Shown here in pieces: positions 35,780-45,985 of a stretch of 58,460 nt of DNA. A program made the position numbers and the translations under genes. The notes under the pieces are model-generated. The model did no database searches and was not told where the DNA came from. It was given only the letters and a program-made list of their open reading frames with translations. The stretch covers positions 72,001 to 130,460 of the forward strand of contig CABZZR010000002.1 of the NCBI GenBank assembly GCA_902530215.1. The letters are read 5' to 3'. The stretch is from an uncultured Pelagibacteraceae bacterium (GTDB lineage Bacteria > Pseudomonadota > Alphaproteobacteria > Pelagibacterales > Pelagibacteraceae). Each line of letters begins with the position of its first letter. The stretch's first letter is position 1.

Positions 35780-36242
35780 TTTTAAAATAGCTAGCCTTAT
35801 TTGTTAATTCAAAATAAAGTAAACTTATAATTCCGATGGTAATAAAAATATCGGCTATATTAAAAGTAAACCAGTGAAAATTATTAAAATGTAAATCTAT
35901 AAAATCTGGAACTGCAAAATAAACAAATCTATCGTACAAATTGCCCAACGAACCTCCAAGAATTAATACTATCATATAAACCTGATTGTTTTTAATTATA
36001 CAAACATAATAAATAAGTACTAGATTAATTATAACTATAATTGAGGTAATAATGTGATAAAAAACATTTGGCTCTAAGGACAACAAACCAAAACCAACTC
36101 CTGTATTCCATACTAGTGAAAAGTTTAAAAAAGGAAAAACATAAAAATCTACGTCTATTCCGGTAGATTGTAAATTAATTAAATATATCTTTGATATTCT
36201 GTCGATTAAAAAAAGTATTAAAATTATTAAAAATTTTTTCAT
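35772..36242 (-). CDS. lspA: Lipoprotein signal peptidase
   Basis: Aspartic protease that removes signal peptides from lipoproteins in the inner membrane. The 156-residue protein has four hydrophobic helices. Catalytic aspartates are in LGNLYDRFVY and FNIADIFITIG, with the family block FLNFSLVWNTGVGFGLL before them. It lies 4 bases after ileS and overlaps bamF by 8 bases. The ileS-lspA order is widely conserved. Confidence 0.95.
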   Translation of the reverse strand: MKKFLIILILFLIDRISKIYLINLQSTGIDVDFYVFPFLNFSLVWNTGVGFGLLSLEPNVFYHIITSIIVIINLVLIYYVCIIKNNQVYMIVLILGGSLGNLYDRFVYFAVPDFIDLHFNNFHWFTFNIADIFITIGIISLLYFELTNKASYFKNV

Positions 36243-36246
36243 AAAA

Positions 36247-39009
36247 CTAATTGTTAGTTTTGCACCTTACACATGGTCCAGGAAAAATCTTCCAACATCT
36301 TGGACATTTTGTACCCTCAGCTTTTTTTACTAGGACATTAATATTTTCAACTTCATCTAATTTAAAATGATCTGCGCTTCCATTAGTTAATTTTTTTGCA
36401 ACAGCTTTTGATGTTATAAAATTTTCTGAAAGGTCTAAGTCTTCAACTATTTTTAAATAGTCTGTTTGCAAATATACTTCCACATCAGCCTCCAAGCTTG
36501 ATCCAATATCTTTGCTAGATCTCTTAACCTCAATAGCGGCATTAACCACTTTTCTTATTATTTTAATTTTTTCCCATTTTTCAAAAAGTTTATCATTTCG
36601 CCAACTAGCAGGTATATCGGGAAATGATTGAAGGTGTATGCTTGATTTTTGTCCCTGATTTACTATTTGATAAATTTCTTCTGTTGTAAAAGCCAAGATA
36701 GGTGCGAACCATTTTAACAATATATCTAAAATTAATCCGAGTAAATTAATAGATGACTTTCTCTTTGATGATGAAAAATCATCACAATAGAGTGTATCTT
36801 TCCTTATATCAAAATAAAATGCTGATAATTCTAAAGAACAAAAATTCGCTAACTCTTTATAAAGTTTATGAAAATTATATTCTTTAAAATAATTTTTAAA
36901 ATTTTGGTTTAATAAAAAAACCTGATGAAGAATAACACGCTCAAGTTCAGGCCATTTTTCAACTTCTTGTGAATTAAAATCAAAGTTATTTTTTTTATCT
37001 TTTAAATTTCCTAACAAAAATCTAAATGTATTTCTAATTTTTCTATAAGATTCTGCATGCTGTTCAAGAATTGAATAATCTAACCTTAAATCTTCTGCAT
37101 AGTCGGATGCAGCTACCCACGTTCTTAAAATATCAGCTCCATATTTTTTTAAAATATCCTCTGGGGCAATAATATTCCCGGTCGATTTTGACATCTTTAA
37201 TCCTTTGCCATCGACTACAAATCCGTGTGTAAGAATACTTTTAAATGGTGCTTTTCCCCGTGTACCACATGACTCCAAAAGAGAAGAGTGAAACCATCCT
37301 CTATGTTGATCTGATCCTTCCAGATACATAGATGCTGGCCATATTAGGTCTTTCCTTTTTTCCAAAACATAAGAATGGGTAGCCCCGCTATCAAACCATA
37401 CTTCAACTATGTCATTAGATTTAAAAAAATCATCTTTATTATATTTAGTGCCTAAAAATTTTTGTGGGTCATCAGTAAACCAGCAGTCTGCCCCTTCTTT
37501 TTCAAAAATTTTAGCAATATTTTCTATTACTTGAGGATCTTTTAATGGTTCTTTGGTTTTTTTTGAAACAAATAAAGGTAGTGGCACGCCCCATATTCTT
37601 TGACGGGAAACACACCAGTCTGGTCTGGTTTCTATCATTGATCGGATTCGATCTCTTCCTCTCTCTGGAAAAAAGTCTGTATCATTAATTGCTTGAAGTG
37701 CTTTTTTTCTTAAATCTTTTTTTTCCATAGAAATAAACCATTGGGATGTAGCTCTATGGACCAAAGGTGCTTTGGATCTCCAAGAATGAGGATAGCTGTG
37801 AGTCAACTTTCCATTTGCCAATAGCTTTTTACATTCTTTAAGTTTTTCAATTATAATCTGGTCGGCTTTGAAAATATGTATTCCTTCAAATTTTTCAATG
37901 TGCTTTGTGTATCTTCCAGTATCATCAATTGTATCTAATGATTTGATTCCGTGTTTTAAACATAAATTAAAATCGTCTGGTCCATGACTTGGAGCACAAT
38001 GAACAATACCAGTACCTTGTTCAAGTGTTACAAAATTTGCCTCTAACATTGGAATATCGTATTGGTATCCTAGCTTTTCAAAAGGATGTGAACAAACTGT
38101 TCCCTCAAAGTCTTTACCTTTTATTTTTTTAATTAATTTATGACCTCCTATTTCACACTCCTTTAAAACTTGATCTAAAAGCTGTGTGGCAACTACGATT
38201 TTTTTATTATCTAAATTTCCTAGATCTGAATTTATTTCAACAATTGAGTAATCTAAATTTTTGTTAAACGCTAAAGCTTTATTGGCGGGTATTGTCCATG
38301 GAGTTGTAGTCCATATGATAATTTCACTACCTTTTAATGAATCGATTTTGGAATTTTTAACTTTAAACCCTACGTATACAGTATTGGATGTATGATCTTT
38401 ATATTCTACCTCAGCGTCAGCCAAAGCAGTTTTTTCTACCGTAGACCACAAAACAGGTTTGTATCCTTGATACAAACTGCCATCTAACAAAAATTTTCCT
38501 AACTCTCTTACAATTTGAGCCTCTGCTTCAAAGCTCATAGTAGAATAATAGTTCTTCCAATCCCCTTCGACGCCTAACCTTTTAAATTCTTTTGTATGAA
38601 TCTTTATCCATTTATCTGCAAACTCTCTGCATTCTGCTCGGAATTTTTTTACCGGAACCTGATCTTTATCTTTTTTATTTTTTTTGTATTGCTCTTCTAT
38701 TTTCCATTCTATTGGCAAGCCATGACAATCCCATCCTGGAACATATACAGAGTCTTTGCCGTCCATTTGATGAAATCTGGTAATTATGTCTTTTAAAATT
38801 TTATTAAGTGCTGTGCCCATGTGTATGTGCCCATTTGCATAAGGCGGACCATCATGAAGAACAAATTTTTCCTTACCTTTTCCAGATTTTCTAAGCTGTG
38901 TATATAGATCTAAATTTTCCCAAATTTTCAAAATTTCAGGCTCTTTGTTTGGTAAATTTGCCTTCATAGAAAACAAGGTTTTGGGCAGATTAATATTTTC
39001 TTTACTCAT
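36247..39009 (-). CDS. ileS: Isoleucine-tRNA ligase
   Basis: Charges tRNA-Ile and edits valine. The 920-residue class I synthetase has the HIGH-type motif in GPPYANGHIHMGTALNKI, the WCVSRQRIWGVPLP block, DQHRGWFHSSLLES and KMSKS as GLKMSKSTGN. The C-terminus carries the zinc-binding CPRCWKIFPGPCVRC of the standard bacterial type. It overlaps ribF by 4 bases and precedes lspA by 4 bases. Confidence 0.97.
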   Translation of the reverse strand: MSKENINLPKTLFSMKANLPNKEPEILKIWENLDLYTQLRKSGKGKEKFVLHDGPPYANGHIHMGTALNKILKDIITRFHQMDGKDSVYVPGWDCHGLPIEWKIEEQYKKNKKDKDQVPVKKFRAECREFADKWIKIHTKEFKRLGVEGDWKNYYSTMSFEAEAQIVRELGKFLLDGSLYQGYKPVLWSTVEKTALADAEVEYKDHTSNTVYVGFKVKNSKIDSLKGSEIIIWTTTPWTIPANKALAFNKNLDYSIVEINSDLGNLDNKKIVVATQLLDQVLKECEIGGHKLIKKIKGKDFEGTVCSHPFEKLGYQYDIPMLEANFVTLEQGTGIVHCAPSHGPDDFNLCLKHGIKSLDTIDDTGRYTKHIEKFEGIHIFKADQIIIEKLKECKKLLANGKLTHSYPHSWRSKAPLVHRATSQWFISMEKKDLRKKALQAINDTDFFPERGRDRIRSMIETRPDWCVSRQRIWGVPLPLFVSKKTKEPLKDPQVIENIAKIFEKEGADCWFTDDPQKFLGTKYNKDDFFKSNDIVEVWFDSGATHSYVLEKRKDLIWPASMYLEGSDQHRGWFHSSLLESCGTRGKAPFKSILTHGFVVDGKGLKMSKSTGNIIAPEDILKKYGADILRTWVAASDYAEDLRLDYSILEQHAESYRKIRNTFRFLLGNLKDKKNNFDFNSQEVEKWPELERVILHQVFLLNQNFKNYFKEYNFHKLYKELANFCSLELSAFYFDIRKDTLYCDDFSSSKRKSSINLLGLILDILLKWFAPILAFTTEEIYQIVNQGQKSSIHLQSFPDIPASWRNDKLFEKWEKIKIIRKVVNAAIEVKRSSKDIGSSLEADVEVYLQTDYLKIVEDLDLSENFITSKAVAKKLTNGSADHFKLDEVENINVLVKKAEGTKCPRCWKIFPGPCVRCKTNN

Positions 39010-39944
39010 AATACTAGTTTAGTTTTTAAACCTTTTTTTGCTAAAATTACATCTTTATTCATTTGTTCAACTAATTTAATAGAATTTTTGAATTTTTTGT
39101 CGCCTCGAATAAATTTAAGAAAATATACCCTTATTTTTTTCTTATATAGATTTTTTTTAATTCCGAAAATATTAATTTCAAGAAAAACTGTTTTTCCACC
39201 AAAGGTTGGTCGAGTGCCTAAATATGCAACACCATTATGTATTTTATTCATTTTATTTATTGCAATTTTAACCGCATAAATTCCTGCCTTTGGAAGAATG
39301 TAATTTTTAACTTTTACATTGCATGTTCTGTAGCCCAGTTTTCTACCTAATTTTTTTCCTCTTATAACAGTTCCATCAATAAACCATGTTCTTGATAATA
39401 ATCGATTAGCTAAGACTATATAACCTTTTTGTATACATTTTCTTATTCTAGTAGAGGAAATTATTTTATTTTTATATTTTAGTGGTTTGATTTTTAGTAA
39501 TTTATATTTATAAATTTTACTAAATTTATTCAATAAGTTTATATCGCCCTTCCGCTTATTACCAAATCTAAAATTATTACTAACAAATATATATTGTGGT
39601 CTAATTTTTTCTCTAATAATTTTGCTTAAAAAATTGTAAGCATTAATTTTTGAAAATTTTAAATTAAATTTTTGCTCTATTACAAAATTAATATTATTTT
39701 TTCCCAATAAACGAGACTTTTCCTTATTGTCAGTAATTCTAAAATTTTTTATTTTTTTATTAAAAAATAAAAACGGTAATGGGTCAAAGGTTAACACTCC
39801 TAATTTAATCTTCTTTTTTCTAAGAAATTTTTTAGCATCATAAAAAACTTTTTGGTGACCCTTATGGACACCATCAAAATTTCCTATTGCTAAGGCAGAT
39901 TTTTGATATTTTTTAGTTATATTTAAATTTTTAAAAATTTGCAT
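39006..39944 (-). CDS. ribF: Bifunctional riboflavin kinase / FAD synthetase
   Basis: Makes FMN and then FAD from riboflavin. The N-terminal adenylyltransferase half has ALAIGNFDGVHKGHQKV and LTFDPLPFLFF. The C-terminal kinase half has GRKLGYRTCNVKV, where the usual PTAN reads RTCN but the Thr and Asn are kept, then GVAYLGTRPTFGGKTVFLEI and YKKKIRVYFLKFIRGDKKF. It is 312 residues and unusually lysine-rich. It starts 3 bases after the HAD hydrolase and overlaps ileS by 4 bases. Confidence 0.94.
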   Translation of the reverse strand: MQIFKNLNITKKYQKSALAIGNFDGVHKGHQKVFYDAKKFLRKKKIKLGVLTFDPLPFLFFNKKIKNFRITDNKEKSRLLGKNNINFVIEQKFNLKFSKINAYNFLSKIIREKIRPQYIFVSNNFRFGNKRKGDINLLNKFSKIYKYKLLKIKPLKYKNKIISSTRIRKCIQKGYIVLANRLLSRTWFIDGTVIRGKKLGRKLGYRTCNVKVKNYILPKAGIYAVKIAINKMNKIHNGVAYLGTRPTFGGKTVFLEINIFGIKKNLYKKKIRVYFLKFIRGDKKFKNSIKLVEQMNKDVILAKKGLKTKLVL

Positions 39945-39947
39945 ATA

Positions 39948-40763
39948 TTACCATTTTAAATTATTTTGAAAAAAATTTGTTTTTACTGAATATTTTTGTA
40001 GCACTTTATCTAAATTATTTAACTCTAGAATTTCTTCCCTGTGTACTCCACTCGTAATAAATAAACTATCTAACATCATATTGTTAGCGCCTTTTATATC
40101 TGTCCTCAAATTATCACCAATTACTAAAACTTTATCATTTTTCTTTTTACAATACTGATAAATTTCAGGATATGGTTTGCCGAAATACACAACTTTGCCG
40201 CCTAAATTTTCAAATATTTTAGCTATAGAGCCAGCACAATACTCTTTTTTGTTACCTCTATGTACGATTAAATCGGGATTGGTACAAACCATTATTAGAT
40301 TTTTTTTATTAACTAACAAAGACTTGTAATAATTTAAAGACTCATCATAATTATCAAATAATCCAGTGCACAAGATGAAGTCGCAATTATCTATTGGTCT
40401 TTTGTTATCTTTAAACTCTTTTATTAAATCTTCGTCTCTTGATGCTCCTATATGAAAAAAAAATTTTCCATATTTCTCTAATTTAAGAGCTTTTAACGCT
40501 GCATCCCCTGAAGTAAAAATATATTTAAAATATTTTTTATTTAATCCCATTGTAAGAAGAAAATTTGCAACACTTTTTCCTGGTCTTGGTGCATTAGTCA
40601 TTAGTATTATTTTTTTTTTCTTAATTTCTAATTGATTTAAAACTTCAACTGATGATGGATTAAGTTTTATTCCGTTATGTACAACCCCCCACAGATCAAT
40701 GAAAAAAGTATCATATGAGGTATAGATGTCTCTTAAACCTTTAATAAGTTGGGATTTATTCAT
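39948..40763 (-). CDS. HAD superfamily IIA hydrolase (TIGR01459-like)
   Basis: A 271-residue phosphatase-like protein. The nucleophile motif reads FFIDLWGVVHNGIKLNP, with the first Asp conserved but the second Asp of DxD replaced by Trp-Gly, as is typical of this alphaproteobacterial subgroup. Later motifs are ILMTNAPRPGKS and VLVIGDNLRTDIKGANN. The C2A cap type resembles NagD and glycerol phosphatases. It is often found next to ribF, as here. Substrate unknown. It heads the minus-strand unit ending in pgi and is divergent from groES. Confidence 0.85.
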   Translation of the reverse strand: MNKSQLIKGLRDIYTSYDTFFIDLWGVVHNGIKLNPSSVEVLNQLEIKKKKIILMTNAPRPGKSVANFLLTMGLNKKYFKYIFTSGDAALKALKLEKYGKFFFHIGASRDEDLIKEFKDNKRPIDNCDFILCTGLFDNYDESLNYYKSLLVNKKNLIMVCTNPDLIVHRGNKKEYCAGSIAKIFENLGGKVVYFGKPYPEIYQYCKKKNDKVLVIGDNLRTDIKGANNMMLDSLFITSGVHREEILELNNLDKVLQKYSVKTNFFQNNLKW

Positions 40764-40831
40764 AAAAGTTCTTAGAGATGTGAAAAATATAGCATTTTTG
40801 ATGCTTTTACTATATTTTTTGTATCGTAGGC

Positions 40832-40860
40832 CTTGAAATTTTCTCTGGCCATATTTATAT
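40832..40860 (+). promoter_or_regulatory. Heat-shock sigma-32-type promoter of groESL
   Basis: CTTG at 40832-40835 and TTTATAT at 40854-40860 are separated by 18 bases. This agrees with the alphaproteobacterial RpoH consensus CTTG-N17/18-CYTATNT at all but one position. TTGAAA-N17-TATATC in the same place also fits a sigma-70 promoter, so both forms of polymerase could use it. No CIRCE-type inverted repeat was found. Confidence 0.65.
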
Positions 40861-40895
40861 CAGTCTTCATAAAAACAAATTTTTAGGAGAAAAAG

Positions 40896-41195
40896 ATGAA
40901 ATTTAGACCTTTGCATGACCGTGTACTTATTAAAGTATTAGATAGCGAAGAAAAAACAGCTGGAGGAATTATTATACCTGACACTGCTAAAGAAAAACCA
41001 CAAGAAGGAGAAGTTGTGGCCGTAGGACCTGGTGCTATATCAGAGAATGGAAAAATTTCTCCAATGGATGTAAAAGTCGGTGACATAGTATTATTTGGCA
41101 AATGGTCTGGAACAGATGTAAAAATTGATGGAACCGAATATAGTATAATGAAAGAATCTGACATCATGGGAATTTCAAAATCAAAAAAAAAATAA
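40896..41195 (+). CDS. groES: Co-chaperonin GroES
   Basis: Seven-subunit lid of the GroEL folding chamber. The 99-residue protein has [20 protein letters not shown] and the mobile loop [19 protein letters not shown], then [19 protein letters not shown] clear Shine-Dalgarno AGGAG lies 8 bases before the ATG, one of the best in the window. groEL follows after 12 bases. Confidence 0.98.
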   Translation: MKFRPLHDRVLIKVLDSEEKTAGGIIIPDTAKEKPQEGEVVAVGPGAISENGKISPMDVKVGDIVLFGKWSGTDVKIDGTEYSIMKESDIMGISKSKKK

Positions 41196-42860
<1,665 letters not shown>

Positions 42861-42865
42861 CCCGC

Positions 42866-43543
42866 TTAAATTAATGAATTCAAAAAAGGCCGCAACTTCG
42901 CGGCCTTTTTTTTTGAAATTAATAAACAAGCTTCAGAATTTAAAATACATCCATCTTTAAGAACACGAAGATTATTGTCTTTTAAAGTTTTTCCTGTTGA
43001 TGTTATATCGGTAATTATTTCAGATGAACCAATAAATGGGTAAGTTTCTGTAGCCCCAAGACTAGGAACAATTTTATACTCGGTAATACCTTTTGAAACT
43101 AAAAAATTATTTGTCAAATTTGGGTACTTTGTAGCAACTCTCATCCTCGTGTTTTTTTTATCTCTAAAATCAAAAGACACTTCTTCTAGGTCAGCAACTG
43201 TTTGAACATCTATCCATTCATTTGGAATAGCAATAACAACATTAGCAATACCAAAATCTAGTTTTTTTTTAATTTCTATTTTTTTTTGCAGATTTAGCGA
43301 AGACTCTTTTAATAAATCAAGACCAGATATTCCTATATCAATGGTGCCATCACCTAATCTTTGGATTATTTCTTTTGCATGTAAAAAAATAATTTTAGAG
43401 TTGGGCAAATTCTCTATTTGTGCAAAATAATTTCTCTCTCCACCAGTAGAAGTAGGTTTTAAATTATTTTTTTTAAAAAAATTTATTGAAGCTTCTTTTA
43501 ATCTTCCTTTGCTGGGCAATCCTATAGTGATTAAATTTTTCAT
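42866..43543 (-). CDS. hisG: ATP phosphoribosyltransferase, short form
   Basis: First enzyme of histidine synthesis, condensing ATP with PRPP. At 225 residues it is the short form without the C-terminal regulatory domain, which needs HisZ; hisZ is the preceding gene and overlaps by 4 bases (ATGA). Visible blocks are IGLPSKGRLKEASINFF, GDGTIDIGISGLDLL, RVATKYPNL and the PRPP loop in VPSLGATETYPFIGSSEIITD, cited here as SLGATETYPFIGSSEIITD. Its last 15 codons contain the groEL terminator hairpin. Confidence 0.95.
   Translation of the reverse strand: MKNLITIGLPSKGRLKEASINFFKKNNLKPTSTGGERNYFAQIENLPNSKIIFLHAKEIIQRLGDGTIDIGISGLDLLKESSLNLQKKIEIKKKLDFGIANVVIAIPNEWIDVQTVADLEEVSFDFRDKKNTRMRVATKYPNLTNNFLVSKGITEYKIVPSLGATETYPFIGSSEIITDITSTGKTLKDNNLRVLKDGCILNSEACLLISKKKAAKLRPFLNSLI
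42882..42914 (+). terminator. Rho-independent terminator of groESL, inside hisG
   Basis: GGCCGC (42888-42893) pairs with GCGGCC (42900-42905) around the loop AACTTC and is followed by nine T residues; six A residues precede it, so it can also work in the other direction. It is one of the most G+C-rich spots of the region. On the opposite strand the same bases encode the hisG residues KKKAAKLRPF. Confidence 0.9.
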
Positions 43544-44592
43544 TTATTTAAGTTATTTAAATTAATTGCGGCTCCAACTGCTGGAATATTTTTTTTGGAT
43601 CCAAGACTCATCAATAAACCATCATATCTTCCGCCTCTAGCTATCTCTTTTTTTGAAGAGTTGTATATTTCAAAAACTATGCCTGTATAGTATTCAATAT
43701 TTCTACCAAAATTTGTTGAAAAAACAATTTTAGGATTTATTTTTGATAAATTTTTCATAGTTGATAGATCTTTAAAAACATTTTTGTTTAAATTATTTTT
43801 TTTTACAAAACTTTTTAATGTTTTTTCCAACTTATCAAGTGAACAATTAATTTTTAAAAAATCCCTTATGATTTTTACAATTTTCTTGTTCTCTGCAAAT
43901 GATCTAGGGTCTTTTATTTTTCTATCAAACCTATATAAAATTTCAGAAACTTTACGATTTGCTATTTCTCTATTTTGGTCAAGATTTTTCATTTCAAAAA
44001 ATTTTTTTTTATCTAGATCGACTGCAGCAGAATCGACATCGGAATTAGTTTCAAGTCTTCTAAGCAGATCTTCAAAATATTGAGGTCTCCAAAAATGCCT
44101 CTTAAGTCTCATCTTCCACCTTTCTGGAATTTTCAAAGATCCTATTAATTGTTGAAATAAACTAACATCTCCCACCTTGATTGAGGTTTTTTTAATTTTT
44201 ATTTTTTTTATTGAGTTGGTAATTGTAAGTAAAACTTTTACATCATCAGTAGTCTTATTTTTAGAGCCAAGAATCTCTATTCCCAATTGATCATTAACAA
44301 CTTTATCTCTTGGATTATTTGTCCTTCTGTAAGCCTGTCCAGAGTAAAAAATTTTTGAATTTGCCTTAGAATTTTCTTTTAAATATTTTATGCAAGAAGC
44401 AACCGTTAAATCTGGTCTTAGGCACATACTTTTTCCACTTTCATCTTCAAAAGTTAACATTAATTTCCTAAAATTTTCACCAGACCTTTGAATAATATAG
44501 TCTGAGTCTAAAAGAACATCTGGTTCTGACAAAACAAAACCATCTTTTTTAAAAACTTTTATTATATTTTCAGAGTAGTTTTTTGATTTCAT
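43540..44592 (-). CDS. hisZ: ATP phosphoribosyltransferase regulatory subunit
   Basis: HisRS-like protein without synthetase activity that forms a complex with short HisG and carries the histidine feedback site. ATG 44592 gives 350 residues starting MKSKNYSENIIKVFKKDGF. A TTG 15 bases upstream would give a longer form. It keeps the class II core (LRPDLTVASCIKYL, FYSGQAYRRTNN, GIEILGSKN) and ends RGGRYDGLLMSLGSKKNIPAVGAAINL, cited here as RGGRYDGLLMSLGSKK. It overlaps the hisS 3' end by 23 bases and hisG by 4 bases. Confidence 0.92.
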   Translation of the reverse strand: MKSKNYSENIIKVFKKDGFVLSEPDVLLDSDYIIQRSGENFRKLMLTFEDESGKSMCLRPDLTVASCIKYLKENSKANSKIFYSGQAYRRTNNPRDKVVNDQLGIEILGSKNKTTDDVKVLLTITNSIKKIKIKKTSIKVGDVSLFQQLIGSLKIPERWKMRLKRHFWRPQYFEDLLRRLETNSDVDSAAVDLDKKKFFEMKNLDQNREIANRKVSEILYRFDRKIKDPRSFAENKKIVKIIRDFLKINCSLDKLEKTLKSFVKKNNLNKNVFKDLSTMKNLSKINPKIVFSTNFGRNIEYYTGIVFEIYNSSKKEIARGGRYDGLLMSLGSKKNIPAVGAAINLNNLNK

Positions 44593-45904
44593 TTGATAGA
44601 TCCTCAATTTTAACAGAACTCTCTTTGCCAGTTTTAAGATTTTTTAAAGTAGCTTTTCCTGATTTAATTTCGTCCTCACCATACAAAATAACAGCTGGAG
44701 AGCTTATTTTGTTTGCGTACTCCATTTGTTTTTTTAACTTTCCTTCTCCAGGATAAATCTCGGAACTTATATTTGAATCTCTAAGTTTGTTTAATATATC
44801 AATGTATTCTTTGATTTGGCTTTTATCAAAAACACATATAACTACAGGTCGTGAAACTTTAACCTTAAAATCTTTCTTTTGCATCAAGGCAAACACAAGT
44901 CTATCAAGACCGATGGATATACCTGTTGCGGGACAATCAAAATTTCCAAAATTACTTACTAAATTATCGTATCTACCCCCTCCTCCTATTGATCCAAATT
45001 GAATAGTTTGTCCTTTTGAGTTTTTAACTTCAAAATTCAGGTTAACCTCAAATATTGGCCCTGTATAATATTCCAGCCCTCGTATTACTGAAGGGTCAAA
45101 TTTGTAGTTTGTAAAATTATAAGCCTGAAATATTTTTAAGATTTCTAAAACATCTTCGCTATTACATGTTTTGCTCTTTAAAGTACTTTCAATTAATTTA
45201 ATCTGATCATTGTTAAGACTCGCACCTTTTGTATAATCTCCAGATTTATCTTTTCTGCCAACACCAAGAAGTTTTTTTGCCTCATCCCAGCCAAGTCTAT
45301 CTACTTTATCTAGTGCACGTAGTATGGTTGATATTTGCTCTTTTGATTTAATTTTTAACTGTTCAAATAATTTATCAGTAAATTTTCTGGAAGATATTTT
45401 CACGGTGTAGTCATTACTATCAAGTCCACACTTTTCAAGTATCTCAGATATTAGTACACAAAGCTCTGCATCAGCTTGTAAATTTTTTGTTCCTACATAG
45501 TCTGCATCGAATTGTAAAAACTCTCTATATCTACCTGGGCCTGGTTTTTCATTTCTCCAAACCGAACCCAATTGAAAACGCTTAAATGGTTTTGGAAGCT
45601 CAAGGTAATTTTTTGCAACATATCTTGCTAGTGGAGCAGTTAAATCATATCGAAGAGATAACCAATTCTTTTCATCCTTAAAAGAAAATACTCCTTCGTC
45701 TGGTCTATCTTTATCAGGCAAAAATTTTCCAATACTATCGGTATACTCGAAACTTGGTGTTTCGAGATATTGAAAACCGTACTTAATCATAATTTCCTTA
45801 ATGTTAGAAATTACAAAGTCACGGATTAATAGTTCTTTTTCTTTTCTATCTACAAAACCCAAAGGTAATTCCTTAGAGGGTTTTATTTTTTTATCTTTTA
45901 CCAT
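44570..45904 (-). CDS. hisS: Histidine-tRNA ligase
   Basis: Class II synthetase that charges tRNA-His. ATG 45904 gives 444 residues (MVKDKKIKPSKELPLGFVD). An in-frame start at 45970 would lie within the tRNA-His gene and is rejected. Motif 2 is FKRFQLGSVWRNEKPGPGRYREFLQFDAD, cited here as QLGSVWRNEKPGPGRYREF. The HisA motif region reads VIRGLEYYTGPIFE and motif 3 is GGGGRYDNLVSNFG plus GISIGLDRL. The start codon is only 4 bases after the CCA end of tRNA-His and there is no Shine-Dalgarno, so processing of the joint transcript would leave a nearly leaderless mRNA. Confidence 0.95.
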   Translation of the reverse strand: MVKDKKIKPSKELPLGFVDRKEKELLIRDFVISNIKEIMIKYGFQYLETPSFEYTDSIGKFLPDKDRPDEGVFSFKDEKNWLSLRYDLTAPLARYVAKNYLELPKPFKRFQLGSVWRNEKPGPGRYREFLQFDADYVGTKNLQADAELCVLISEILEKCGLDSNDYTVKISSRKFTDKLFEQLKIKSKEQISTILRALDKVDRLGWDEAKKLLGVGRKDKSGDYTKGASLNNDQIKLIESTLKSKTCNSEDVLEILKIFQAYNFTNYKFDPSVIRGLEYYTGPIFEVNLNFEVKNSKGQTIQFGSIGGGGRYDNLVSNFGNFDCPATGISIGLDRLVFALMQKKDFKVKVSRPVVICVFDKSQIKEYIDILNKLRDSNISSEIYPGEGKLKKQMEYANKISSPAVILYGEDEIKSGKATLKNLKTGKESSVKIEDLSNEIKKLL

Positions 45905-45908
45905 TTTT

Positions 45909-45985
45909 TGGTACAGCAGGGTGGATTTGAACCACCGACCCCTAGTTCCACAAACTAGTGCTCTAACCAACTGAGCTACTGCTGC
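45909..45985 (-). tRNA. tRNA-His (GTG)
   Basis: On the minus strand the gene starts GCAGCAGTAGCTCAGTTGG and ends CTGCTGTACCA, with CCA encoded. The anticodon stem CTAGT/ACTAG holds the loop TTGTGGA, anticodon GTG at 45951-45949. The T arm is GGTGG-TTCAAAT-CCACC. The acceptor stem pairs G1 with U72 and the discriminator is A73. There is no encoded G at -1 (it is T), unlike most bacteria but as known for many alphaproteobacteria. It lies directly before hisS. Confidence 0.97.

Noticed and set aside
44570-45970. hisS starting at 45970
   Set aside because: The extra 22 residues would be translated from the tRNA-His gene. ATG 45904 gives the family N-terminus.
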